Positions 11,825-21,997 of a stretch of DNA of 64,000 nt are shown in pieces. Source of the stretch: Hemileia vastatrix (taxonomy: Eukaryota > Basidiomycota > Pucciniomycetes > Pucciniales > Zaghouaniaceae); assembly GCA_030280995.1 (NCBI GenBank), contig JASXTE010000009.1, positions 3,318,501 through 3,382,500 of the forward strand. The letters run 5' to 3'. The first letter of the stretch is position 1. Each line of letters opens with the position of its first letter. The translations under genes and the position numbers were made by a program. A model generated the notes under the pieces. The model did no database searches. It was not told where the DNA came from and worked only from the letters and a program-made list of their open reading frames with translations.

Positions 11825-14821
11825 TTAATGAAGCTTCTCCAAAGCCCACACCACGGCTAAACATTCTAACTGTGTAGCACAATACCTTAATTCAGTTTTT
11901 CTTAAAGTTCTGGATATATAACAGATAACTACTTCAGATAATTTTCCATTTATTATCTGTTTTTGCTGTAAAGCAGCACCTAAACCTATGAAGCTTGCAT
12001 CAGTGTACAAGATAAAAGGTAAGGTTAAATCAGGCAGTCCCAAAATTGGAGCTGTCATTAAACATTCCTTTAATTTATTAAAGGCGTGTTGTCTTTCATT
12101 ATTCAAAATGAAAGCTTCATTTTTCCTGATTAATGTTGTCAAAGGGGCTGCAATAGATTGGTAATTTTTTATATATTGTCTATAATATCCACACATACCT
12201 AAAAAACTTTGAATTTCTTTTACATTCTTAGGTATACCAATGTTTTTTATTGCTGCCACCTTGTTCTGGTCAACACAAATTTGTAATCCAGATACAACAT
12301 GTCCAAGTACTTTCAAAGATTGGAATCCAAATTTACATTTCTTTAATGCAATTGTCATATTAATTTCATCCATTCTTTGAAAGAATCTTTTCAGGTGACT
12401 TAAATTTTCATAATATGTTTTTGAAAACACTATGATGTCATCAATATAGACCAATAGCCATCCTTCAACCATTTCCTGATGAAAAACACTATCCATCAAT
12501 TTTTGGAAGACTGAAGGCGCATTCTTTGGGCCAAATGGCATTCTCACATACTTATATATACCCATATGTGTGGTTATTAATAAGTAATTTTGAGAAATTC
12601 TTTCCACAGGTATCTGGTGGTAACCTTTGTTTCCATCCAGACAGGAAATATATTTTGCTCCTTGTAAAGTAGCATGAATAGAAGCTATCCTTGGTAGAGG
12701 GTAAATATCATCTACTGTGTATGTATTCAGAGCTCTATAATCACCACATAATCTTGCCTTATCTTTTTCATAAGAGATCAATACTGGTGAAATGACACAA
12801 TACTTAGGTGTTGTGTCCACCTTTTCAACAATACCCATTTCCAACAACATTTTTATATTGTCTTCAATATCTTTCCTTTTTGCAGGAGTTGCTGGGTAAG
12901 GTTTCTTTTTTAGGCTGCCAGGAATATTATCCAAATCACAGCTTAGAAAGATTTTCATCTCATGGTCTTTGACAAATCCTAATTCATTTGAATCATGAGA
13001 AAATGCCATAGGATATGATTTAATCAATCTCAAAATATTTTCTTCTTCAATTTTTGAGAGTTGAGGACTGAAAGAGGCCTTTTGGATTTCATTTTCCAAT
13101 TCACCCACTTCATTGGTGGTTCTTCCACCTTGTAGTTGTTCTTCTCTAGGAGAAATGGCATACACTGAATTTTCAGAACATATCTTGAATTTTCTCTTAC
13201 CATTCACTCCTATGGTGAAACAACTGTTTGCAGGATCTAGTTTAATTCCAAATATTGTCAATAAATCATTTCCAATAATAAACCAATCACTACAATTATT
13301 ATTATCCATTACTACAAATTCACAAACTGCTCTTACATATCCATTATTATATTTAAAGAATACAGCAGTTTTGTATTTGCCAATTGGATTTAATATTGAA
13401 CCAAAACCCCTCCAGTTCTTTGTCTGAACAGGTTCTAGTTTTTCTTTATACTTACTGTCAAGTTTCATTAATGTATTAATAGAAACTACACTACCTGCAG
13501 CCCCAGTGTCAAGAATGGCATTCATTTCTCTTCCACATATAATAACAGGTGCTCTGATAGGTGTTATTTTGTAAGTATCATTAGATACATCTTTAATTAT
13601 TTCAGCTTCTTCAATGGAAGTTAAAGATGTATCTGTATGAGGTATAGCATCATTCAGGAACATAATATCCTGTTCTAATACAAATATCTCATTTTCATCA
13701 TCACTGTAAGATATGTTACTTTTACAATCCTCACTGGATTCCATATTTTCATCTTCATGATTACTTGGTTCAGAATTCTGGGAGGTTTCAATAACATTTA
13801 TTCTTTTCTTACACGTGTGACCTTTAATCCAAGGTTCATTACATTTATAACAAGTGTTATTCTCTTGTCTTTTAGGGACAAGGGGAGCTGAAGGTTTTTT
13901 CTTCTTCACTGGTAATTTACTTGTAGTAGGTTTTACCACGTCAACACTTTGTCTGTAATTAATATACTTGGTTTCATATTTGTGGTTTAATAATATTTCA
14001 TTACATATATTAATGAACCCAGAGGTATCTCTGATGGTTTCAGTTCTAGCTACAATAATGTCTCTAATTGATATAGGTAACTTGTATATTATCTTTTCTT
14101 TCCACTCTTCATAATCCATTTTTGGATCCATGGCTTTCATTATTTTTATTAAATTCATTAAAAATACCATAGGTTTATCTCCAGCATTTGGATTATATCT
14201 GGCCTTTTCATACAATCTTTGTTGAGTGATTCTAAATTTTGGGCCACCAAATTGCCTTTCAATAAGTGCCTTCCATTCATTCCAGGAGTAATTAATTCCC
14301 TCGCTCAATACAGATTCAAACCATAATAAGGCCACATCTGTAAATAAAGATATTAACTTTGAAGTAATTTCTTCATCAGGTAGTTTGTATGAAAATATTA
14401 AGTTATCAATTCTTTGAATGAATTGTTGCCAATCAGATTTTGAATCTCCTTCAAAAGATGGGTACTGGTCTAACTTAGGCCAGTTCTTTTGGCTAGTTTT
14501 TGCTTCCCTAACCTGAGGAATATTGAGTAATTCACTTACTTTAGAAAGATGATCATGTATTTCATCTTTTACTGATTTATTATTCTCAGAGCCCATGATA
14601 CTATGTTCATGTTCCATCATTGGTGTTTCATTTGCATGTTTCATGAAAACAGGCATTCTTGCTACATAAGAAGTGTTATATTTTATTCTTTCAGTATTTT
14701 TCAACATGTTTGCTACTTCTATTTCCACTCTTTGTAACCTATCCTGTATTACTGGTACATGAGTTAGGGTGTCATTTACATTTGAAAAAGTTAATTTAAC
14801 ACATCCCTCAATGGTAGCCAT
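11825..14821 (-). pseudogene. Gypsy-A gag-protease-RT-RNase H polyprotein
   Basis: A 998-residue open stretch, the largest surviving part of the Gypsy-A polyprotein. The gag domain (about residues 110-300) carries QKNWPKLDQYP and YKLPDEEITSKLISLF. A zinc knuckle CYKCNEPWIKGHTC is near residue 321. The retropepsin active site ILDTGAAGSVVS is near 437. The reverse transcriptase has LCGDYRALNTYTVDDIYPLP near 700 and YIDDIIVFS near 791. RNase H starts near 939 (LYTDASFIGLG) and the frame stops at WALEKLH. It shares the frame with the upstream coiled-coil region (stops near 15065 and 14849), so the start shown may be a truncation rather than a true initiation site. Gypsy-C gives a collinear protein. 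Confidence 0.9.
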
Positions 14822-14848
14822 AATATTCTGAGAGTGTTCTAATTTATT

Positions 14849-15334
14849 TTATAAATCTCTAATCTCAGATTTTAAACCCTTATTCTCATTGACTAATTCA
14901 TTATTTGAATTTTCAATAATTTTTAATCTATTGGCCGTTGCACTCAATGATTGTGTTAGCTGTAATAATACCTTTTCTGTATTATTGTTTGACTCTTTTG
15001 AGAACTCTTCCAATTTTTCAATTCTCAATAATAATTTACTTATTATCTTTGATTCCATTGGATTTTATTTTAAAAAATATTCTATTTTTTCTGTGTCCAA
15101 CTCAGAAGACTCATCATTTGATTCCATTTTAATATTAATAGCATTATCCTGGTGATCAATAAAACTATCTACATTGTCTTTGTGCAAAGACAAGTTTAAC
15201 ATATTTTTTTCAAATGAATAATCCTTTAAATCATTATCAATTAAATCCAATATTTCCTTATCAATCTCATTACCTATAAGTAATTCATTGTTAGGTTGAT
15301 GTAATTGTTCATAAGAAGTTGGATGACTCACCAA
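14849..15334 (-). pseudogene. Gypsy-A coiled-coil gag segment with in-frame stops
   Basis: Same frame as 11825-14821 and directly upstream of it. It encodes an acidic stretch (ELLIGNEIDKEILDLI), then a stop near 15065, then a predicted coiled coil (LLRIEKLEEFSKESNN, LKIIENSNNELVNENKG), then a second stop near 14849. Gypsy-C has a matching acidic then coiled-coil region (53142-52337), also with two in-frame stops at different places. Either both copies decayed independently here, or part of this region is removed from or absent in the translated mRNA. Confidence 0.55.
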
Positions 15335-15777
15335 GGTCTTACTTCATTTCCCCTGCCTCTCCTTGGCTTTCCCCTGTAAGGGTGACTGCTGGATCCTTGT
15401 TGAGGAGGATTGTTGTAATTTTGGGTGTACCAATCCCATTTCCATTTGCTTACTGTAATTTTTTGGTCCTCCTCTTGGGCTGGAGGTGTTGCTATGGAAT
15501 TGTTGGATGCCACTGTTTGTGGCTGAGTCTTTATGTCCACTAGAGCTTGGTTGACTTCTATGAAACCTTGAGCTGCTCTCTTTTCCAGATTGTTGATCTG
15601 GTCCACTATGTTGTTGACTCTTATTGTCAAGGTGTTCATTAGGGTGGATAGGGAGTGAACTTGTTCTTGTAATGTATTTTTTGACTTCTTTATTGAAACC
15701 TGCTTTAGAAGCTTTTCCCTTTCCTCCAGAGACATTTGTGGAGTGTTGTTGATTATGGGAGAGTCCTGGCCCTCCAT
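15328..15777 (-). CDS. Gypsy-A ORF1, short conserved gag-like protein
   Basis: A 149-residue ORF starting at an ATG (MEGQDSP) and ending RPW-stop. Gypsy-C has the counterpart at 53143-53604 (153 residues, MEGQQYP to IPW-stop). Shared features are an amphipathic N-terminal part (SLEEREKLLKQVSIKK against SIEEKDALLKKITIKK), a Gln/Pro-rich middle, the motif KWKWDW and a basic tail (SSSHPYRGK against SSAHPYKGK). Substitutions between the copies are mostly conservative, which favours this frame over the overlapping one. The protein has no domain I can name; an N-terminal gag or nucleic-acid-binding role is inferred from its position. The stop overlaps a perfect splice-donor-like GTGAGT. Confidence 0.6.
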   Translation of the reverse strand: MEGQDSPIINNTPQMSLEEREKLLKQVSIKKSKNTLQEQVHSLSTLMNTLTIRVNNIVDQINNLEKRAAQGFIEVNQALVDIKTQPQTVASNNSIATPPAQEEDQKITVSKWKWDWYTQNYNNPPQQGSSSHPYRGKPRRGRGNEVRPW

Positions 15778-16435
15778 TTGAATGTCCTCTAACAGGTCTT
15801 TCAGCTCTAGGTCTTAAGTTATAAGGTTTTGCCTTATTACTTACAATGTCATTGTTGTCACACATTTTCACGTGGAATTAAAGAATATGAGAATTTAGAT
15901 ATAAAAACTTCAAAAAGGAGTTTTATCAGTATTTATCAATACCACTGAAGACAATTTTATTGCTTACTTATTTGTATGAAGTGAATCTTTAAGTGCCAAA
16001 AGTCAAATATGCTTTTTATGTGGTCACTTAATTTAATTGGTCTAAAATATGTAGCCCTGTTTTTATATTTAAAAGAAAACAACTGTTAGTAAGATTCTTT
16101 CTAAATATTTAATGAATATTACAAACCAATAAAAAGAAAATATTAAGAGTCCTGTTAAAAAAACAATTAATCAGTTTATTTGGTTTATTATCTTCAAAGA
16201 TCACAAATTTAATTGGTCTATTGACAGACTCCCACTAATAACAATTTTATGTTAAATTAGTGGTAAAATTGTTGATTCAATATCACAATTTTATTATATA
16301 ACAGGGCTTCTTTTTCTGAAATCACTATATAAGTGACCCCAACCTGTTGTAATTATCCAAATATTTCTATAGGGATATTATTTATGTGAACCTTCTATTG
16401 AAAAGTTCACTTACTGGATTATAACAGAATTCTTG

Positions 16436-16451
16436 AGGAAAGGTCCCCGAT
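16436..16451 (-). other. Gypsy-A primer-binding site region
   Basis: Directly inside the 5' LTR on the minus strand: ATCGGGGACCTTTCC. Gypsy-C has ATTGGGGGTCTTTCC at the same place (54185-54200). The position and shared sequence fit a tRNA primer-binding site, but I could not match a specific tRNA. Confidence 0.5.
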
Positions 16452-17952
16452 TGTCAGGCTAAGGTCAAGTACAAGGACGTGAACTAGCTTGAATTCTCAG
16501 TTGTCTAGAAGATTTTAATGGTCCTATATGAATACTGTAATCTAACTCCAATAAATAGTAAAATATAATCAAAATTAAAGGTCTCAGTAATATAACTCTC
16601 ACTATTTTATATATGGCTTACAATCTTTGTAGTTGGTAGAAAAATAGATTTTTTAATTCAGATACTATTCAAAAGTCTTATTAAAGTACTAATTGATATG
16701 TATTGTAATTTATTTGGTTATATTGGTAAATTGTAAATGATAAAAGAATGCAGAAAACAAGACCAAAAACACCCTCCTTTTATACACACTAAGTTCCCCA
16801 ATAAACACCTTGAAGTACCACCCAATACAATGTTAATGACGCCTTCAAACAAGTAACAGACCTCTCCATCAACGCCCCTAGTGACCAATAACATAATTAA
16901 ACAAACAACAACCACTAAAATCCTATTAATAATAAGGGAGATCCATCAAAATTAAAGAAAAGACAAAAAGAGAGTATATGCGTGGAAAACAATATTATAA
17001 CAAGGTCAAAGGAGACTTTTTAAGGTTAATTATAGCTTAATAATAAGGAGGATTCACTGTAGAAATAATGGGGCTAATCCTGACATTATACTACGTGAAA
17101 TTCCCATTCAAAAATAACCAAAATTGACTGAGAAACCACCCAAAAACTTAAAAAAGAGCGTGAGATGTGGGGTAACTACATGCAGTTCTTGGCAGGTGCT
17201 TGCACGGGTAAATCCTTGACTAAAATTAGGCGAATTTAAGCGTGGTGATGAAATAAAGTGCCAAGAGTGAGGTTATTAATGAACTTAGTGCATATAAACA
17301 AGGTCAATGCATTATTAATTAAGCTAGGACACTAAATAAGCGCCTGTTGCCTATTTTAGTGTGTTTCCCCACAGTGGGCATAGAATGTGGGGTAATTATA
17401 GTGTGAAAAAGATAACTTTGCTAAAAATGAAGCTATTCACACGGGAAAAAAGCAGGCAGTATGTAGCCAGTACACAGAAGCCATTTCTGGCATAAAAAAC
17501 ACCAAATTTGAAAAGTGTTATTTTTATGCATTTAAATAGCCAAATCAATATTTCTAAATGAGCCCAATTGATCTGTTAAAGCGCAATTTTGATATTCTCA
17601 ATTTTATAGCACATATAGTCAACTTTTAAGTGAAATAAAGCGCATTTCTTGTTTTTTGTGTAAAACAATGAATATAACAGCTTTAAGTGTACTTAAAAAT
17701 TATGTAGCCTTATACTTAAGGTTCTTAATATTACCCTAACATATTCCAACTTAATATTAAGTACATAAGACTTATAAAAGGTGGATATATGCGTGTATAT
17801 AAGGTGTTATAATGGCATTTTATGTGTATTATCATAATTTTACTTATGTATACTGTTTGTGTACTCTCATTTATTGTTCCCATGTATAGTTCATGTGTTT
17901 AACATAACTTATAAGCACTTTTTACTCAGTCCTGGGGATATACAGGCTGACA
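16452..17952 (-). repeat. Gypsy-A 5' LTR
   Basis: 1501 bp, about 99% identical to 8074-9573. It ends with the canonical GGCTGACA on the plus strand, followed by the ATAAT duplication. This is the 5' LTR because the PBS lies to its left and coding runs leftwards. Confidence 0.93.
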
Positions 17953-18901
17953 ATAATCATCAAGAGAGCCAAAAGATTTTGTTGAAGTATTACCACATCC
18001 TAAAGGATGTTTTAAGTTCATTGAAGTTGATGCTCAATGCTTTAATTTGAAGTTTGAGCTTGAGTGTTCAGGAAGTTCATCTCAAGCAGCTTCCAAAGTG
18101 GAATGCTCATTTCTAAAATTGTTATTCTTTTTTTATATTTGAGTTTGAGCAGGAGACTAGACAATAAAGAATAAGTAACTTAGCAAAAAATTTATAATAA
18201 AGGAAATGAAAACATACATCAAAAAATTGGGGCTCTGAGGACTCAGATCTGCTCTGAAATATTTGTTCTGATTGATATTTAGGATCATCTTTGGCTGAAA
18301 TATGGTGAGAGGATTGAGGGGATTTATGTCCTTGAAGTACAGGTGTTTCAGGAGTATTCTTGGATGGTTGTGATCCAGAGGGTATATGATTAGTAGTATT
18401 GTGCAGAAGAAAAGGGTTGACATCAACTCAGGAACCAGAAAGAATATCTATTTCCTCATTGAAAGGAAACATGAAATTTAGCTTTTTAGAAACAGTAATA
18501 ATTCCAATATTCAAATCATTATCATCAATACCAAAGACAGTGGATGTGGGAGCAATATGAGCCTTTTTATATTTTGATTTATAACTTTTGAACCTCTCCT
18601 TTACTTGCTTTGTATTGTGGTCGATTTTCCCTCTTGTTTTCTTCTTTACTTCATTTGCCATTAACAAGAAGCCATTGATTCTTGATGAAGGTGGATGTCC
18701 AATGTGGGTGGAATTCTCACATACAAAAAATGAATCATTATTTGAATTAATTTTGAGGAAGTTGATGATGATGAGATAGTCTTCCTTTTTTAGCTGTCCA
18801 GAATGTGATTTCTCAGGTGAGGGGCTTGCTTTAAAGTGAAACTTTTGTGATGAAGCATTTTTTTGACTTGCCCTTTGAGTGTTGGATTTTCTGGGAGGCA
18901 T
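17953..18901 (-). pseudogene. 5' part of Hbg2 SANT-like gene
   Basis: Starts with an ATG at 18901 (MPPRKSNTQRASQK) and encodes a 157-residue open stretch. The SANT/trihelix-like core has LKKEDYLIIINFLKINSNND, HPPSSRINGFLLMANE and KQVKERFKSYKSKYKKA. The homologous stretch in Hbg1 is KKDDHLILINWLKTKSNYD and QPPASKVNGYLLMANE. A TGA near 18428 interrupts the frame, which resumes with VDVNP as in Hbg1. The gene then runs into the Gypsy-A insertion and its coiled-coil end is found at 7640-8073. In Harbinger elements a Myb/SANT partner protein normally helps the transposase find the element ends; that role is inferred from the family. Confidence 0.7.
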
Positions 18902-19278
18902 TATAAAAATTGTACTTCACAAGAAAAAAGATTTAGAGGTTGAGGAAAGAAGTAAAAAAGAAGGGAAACATGCCTGGTCATAATACCACAAGAAAATGTT
19001 TCAAATCTCAGTGAGGGGCATGTGCCAAGGATTGATGAGGGGATGGAGGTCAGTGTGTCACATGTGACAGTGATGGGGTGGGCAATGGAGAGATATTGTG
19101 GCCAACATGTGGTTGTGAAAATAAACTATGAAAAAAGTGCTGATTTGAGGTCATAACTGACACCCATTTTTGAAATAAGTGACTTTTTTGCAAAATTTAA
19201 GTGCTAATTTGTAAGTGCTGATTTGGTTTGAAATTTGCACTTAAGTTAAGTGCGGATTTGCCAGAACTGACACCCCCT
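18902..19278. mobile_element. Hbg2 right terminus with subterminal repeats
   Basis: Upstream of the SANT-like gene, ending at 19278 in ...GAACTGACACCCCCT and followed by ATT (19279-19281). Read inwards this is AGGGGGTGTCAGTTC, related to the Hbg1 terminus AGGGGGTATCAATGTTC. The last 150 bp contain repeated AAGTGCTGATTTG-like units (about 19136, 19210 and 19243) and a second ACTGACACCC near 19157. Such subterminal repeats often bind transposase or its SANT partner. The matching left end of Hbg2 was not found. Confidence 0.55.
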
Positions 19279-19780
19279 ATTGAATTAGTCTTGAAACTCA
19301 TTAAAGTTTTATTCATCCTTATCTCATTTTTTATTGACAAAGTGTAGCCGTTTACCCCCTTTGTTTTAAAAGTACCTAAAGGGAGTAACATTAAAAATAG
19401 TGGTCTATAAGTTCAAGAAGCCATGCCTATACTTATCAGAACAAATGACCAAATGAAAACCACTCAAAATCCAATTTAAAATTCTGAGAATAACAATAGA
19501 GGCGAAATACATTTCCATTTCAATAGTTGACAAGTAAAACTAATCTTGTGTATAAATTTCAGTAATAACACCACATTCAGCTCATCTTGAACGTTTTGAA
19601 ACCATCGCTTTAAAGTATAAAATATATCAAGAAAAATTTCAATCAGGGATCTATTTTACCAGACCTTTATTTTATCATAAAAATATTTTAAAAATTAAAC
19701 ATTTGACTGGTATTCTCTCAATTAGCATGTTTTTCTTAAGAAAATGTGTAAAAATCATAAAGTAGCTTAAATTCAAGATT
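19279..19780. other. Non-repetitive sequence right of the Harbinger terminus
   Basis: About 500 bp without a transposon signature or convincing ORF, 3' of the small secreted-protein gene. It may hold that gene's 3' untranslated region. Confidence 0.4.
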
Positions 19781-20438
19781 TCACTTTTCTAGCACCATAA
19801 AGGTAAAACTTCTCTTCTCATTTTTTACCTTTTCCTTTAATTGCTGCTCGAAAAATATGTTAACGAAAAACAGTATCATCAGCTTTAAACAATATGACGA
19901 AGTGATAAGCTATGCACAAGATAAAAAAACACACAGTTTCTAATTTTACGGAGATTTTTTTCCATCTTTTTAAGTGACTCCCTATTTTCTGTTTGGAAGT
20001 TAAAAATAAAAACAATACAGATTTTTTTTGGGATGTGAATTTTGAATTTAGCAGGAGTGGAGAAATTGAAAAAAAACATACTTTCTACCTTCGCATCCTG
20101 ATTATCTAAAGTATTTATCATATTTCCTACTTCGCTCAACCTTTGCTCATCTAAATAGGATAGAATGTATAATAATAAGTGAGATTAAAGACTTTATTAT
20201 CAATCTTTCAATATAAATTAAATGTTTATTTGTTCCACGGAACTCATCCTTTTAATACTAAGCCTTAAAATGAAAGAAAAATTCACTCGCCCATTTGTTT
20301 TGTCAATTCTTCAATGCTAACGAATGTCTCCTCGGCTCGTTTCACTGGCGAATGATATATTCTGCTGCAAGATATAAAGCTGCATATTTGTAAACAAAAT
20401 ATCACAAACAAAACCATATGGAAGAACGGTCTGGCCAT
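19781..20438 (-). CDS. Small secreted protein gene, four exons (candidate effector-like)
   Basis: Predicted host gene. Exon 1 (20438-20291) begins at an ATG and encodes a classic signal peptide: MARP, then a hydrophobic core VLFVIFCLQICSFIS, then a polar CSR end. A KR dibasic site follows about residue 34, as in Kex2-processed fungal secreted proteins. Exon 2 is 20150-20082, exon 3 about 19988-19933 and exon 4 about 19846-19781, ending in TGA. Introns are 140, 93 (donor GTATGT, acceptor CAG) and about 86 nt. Intron 1 needs a GC donor (GCGAGT); unspliced, the frame stops four codons later. The spliced product is about 112 residues. After the KR site it is charged, helical and Glu/Lys-rich, with no recognised domain. 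No copy occurs elsewhere in the window and it carries no transposon motif. The exon 3-4 junction is the least certain part. Effector function is inference only. Confidence 0.6.
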
Positions 20439-20479
20439 TTTAAAATGTTTGATATTTGGAGGATAATTTTTTGGGCTTA

Positions 20480-20492
20480 TATTTTAAGATAC
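20480..20492 (-). promoter_or_regulatory. Possible TATA box of the secreted-protein gene
   Basis: TTAAAATATAAGCCC on the minus strand, about 45 bp upstream of the ATG at 20438. The position suits a core promoter, but the AT-rich background makes chance likely. Confidence 0.25.
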
Positions 20493-20577
20493 TGAAAGGT
20501 ATCACAGTGGTAAAATGGGATGAGCTCGATTTCTAGACAAGGGCTCAGGTTTTTGAAGAGATAGCTTGTAGATTGAA

Positions 20578-20898
20578 ATGATATATATAAGGAACATCTT
20601 ATTTTTCTTTCTATTTGACTATATCAGCTCCACTCTAACTTTGAGTCGCTTACTCTGTTCCACCTATCTTAGTAGAGAAAAGGGAAGCTGTTTCACGAAA
20701 ATAGATTATTTGAAAAAAAAAATTAGCCAGAAAAACTGGATTACAAAATTGGATATTCAGAACTACTTCATATGGACTAAATCTTCAAGTAAGTCTTTTT
20801 ATTGGCTTTTTCGTATAGATCGAGAGAGCCAGAATAGGTTTTATGAATTAAATTTTAACTCTACTACTCCATGTGGTGTAAACCACTTGAAACAATAA
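20578..20898 (+). CDS. Hypothetical 106-residue ORF with hydrophobic N-terminus
   Basis: An ATG-initiated intronless frame, divergent from the secreted-protein gene with about 140 bp between the two starts. The first 30 residues are hydrophobic (ILFFFLFDYISS), and the rest is Lys/Ser/Asn-rich with an aromatic patch (SSSKSFYWLFRIDRES). I recognise no domain. Composition follows the AT-rich background, so it may be a chance frame; a short membrane-anchored or secreted protein is possible. Confidence 0.2.
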   Translation: MIYIRNILFFFLFDYISSTLTLSRLLCSTYLSREKGSCFTKIDYLKKKISQKNWITKLDIQNYFIWTKSSSKSFYWLFRIDRESQNRFYELNFNSTTPCGVNHLKQ

Positions 20899-21996
20899 AA
20901 AAATATATATAGAAGAGTGAAAGGAAACTTGATGGAAAGGAGGAAGACTGTAACTCATTAGATGCAAAGATAAGAACAAGAAAGAATTGTTTTACCCATA
21001 GAAGTTTCTAACTCACTAAAAACAATATGATAGAGATCATAGCTTTTACATCTAAGAGGAAGAACTAGATATATTAAAGATGATATTTGATCACGGGGAC
21101 ACAACTTTAAGAGTAACGTGATAGTTTATTTTTGCTAATCGGTTATACGGGAAATAAAAGATGGGGTTTCGGGTAAATGAGATATAAAAGAGTGCAGTAA
21201 GCCATATAAGTTTTTAGTATATCAACACTGTCTAGAAACTAAAATCAAAGTTCATAAGTGTAGTATTAAGAAGGAGGAAACCAATTAATCCAGCCTCTAA
21301 GATTGGGAAAAGCCTGGTTTGTTTGAATACAAGACCACTGTTTACTCAGTCCTAGATCAAGAGCAACATCACGTACTCCAGTGTCAGATTCCGGACCGGA
21401 AGTGTAGTTAAAACAAATTGAAAAAGACAACCTAATTCTAATTCAAAATAAAAATGTGTGTACGAAATGTTTAAAACATCCCTACACTGTGTCTTAAACT
21501 TATTTTTAACTACCCACTCAAAATCAAATTTCACTCTTGAAGAGACAAAAATGTTACACGTATATATTTCAGGATGCAAGTTTAAATGTGAAACAACAAT
21601 TATCATGAAAGCATTTCAAGTTTATTACAGGTTTAAAATGTCCTGTTTGGGAAACAAGACATTTCAACCTGTAAGATAAGCAAGACACTATTTCTCCCAC
21701 AATATCTATAAGATTGGTTGATTCGAGTAAAACGCTTTACAGGTGAATTTCATTATGTACACAGTGTGATATACTAAACAAAGCAGTCGAAAAGGTGAGT
21801 TTTTTAGAAAACTCATATTTAGCTCGTGCCCGTGAGCTTCTGGAATCTATGCAGGAAGTTCAACTGTAGATACAAAAAACTAATAATATAAATTTTAAGG
21901 CTCATATTCTTAATACTGCTCTGAATACTTTGCTGAAGTTCTTCCTTCTAAATTTATATTTCTACCCTCTTTGAAGATTCTATATCTCATCATAAT
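20899..21996. other. Low-repeat region without confident genes
   Basis: About 1.1 kb with somewhat less extreme AT content than its surroundings. Short frames on both strands near 21352-21679 show no domain. The only clear structure is the inverted repeat at 21625-21674. Confidence 0.4.
21625..21674. repeat. 50-bp near-perfect palindrome
   Basis: Left arm TTACAGGTTTAAAATGTC (continuing CTGTTT) and right arm AAACAAGACATTTCAACC (continuing TGTAA) pair over about 23 bp, with a 3-nt loop and two or three mismatches. No terminator-type T run follows. It may be a fold-back miniature element or the remains of one. Confidence 0.7.
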
Positions 21997-21997
21997 A

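Larger units (their letters stand above)
8074..17952 (-). mobile_element. Gypsy-A, full-length chromovirus LTR retrotransposon
   Basis: A 9879-bp Ty3/gypsy element on the minus strand, flanked by a perfect 5-bp duplication ATAAT (8069-8073 and 17953-17957). Its LTRs are 8074-9573 and 16452-17952 (1500 and 1501 bp) and differ at about 16 positions by eye, roughly 1%. The internal region, read leftwards from 16451, gives a PBS, ORF1, gag with zinc knuckle, protease, reverse transcriptase, RNase H, integrase and a C-terminal chromodomain. It carries several in-frame stops and one frameshift. A 261-bp MITE has inserted between pol and the 3' LTR. The element itself sits in the SANT-like gene of Hbg2. 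Confidence 0.95.

Noticed and set aside
13113..13427. Plus-strand ORFs antisense to Gypsy-A and Gypsy-C pol (also 50875-51150 and 48454-48657)
   Set aside because: They are shadows of the well-supported minus-strand polyprotein.
20488..20560. tRNA-like phrase (CACAGTGGTAAAATGGG...GGGCTCAGG)
   Set aside because: The first part resembles an A box, but there is no B box, no acceptor stem pairing and no anticodon arm. A decayed SINE or chance is more likely.
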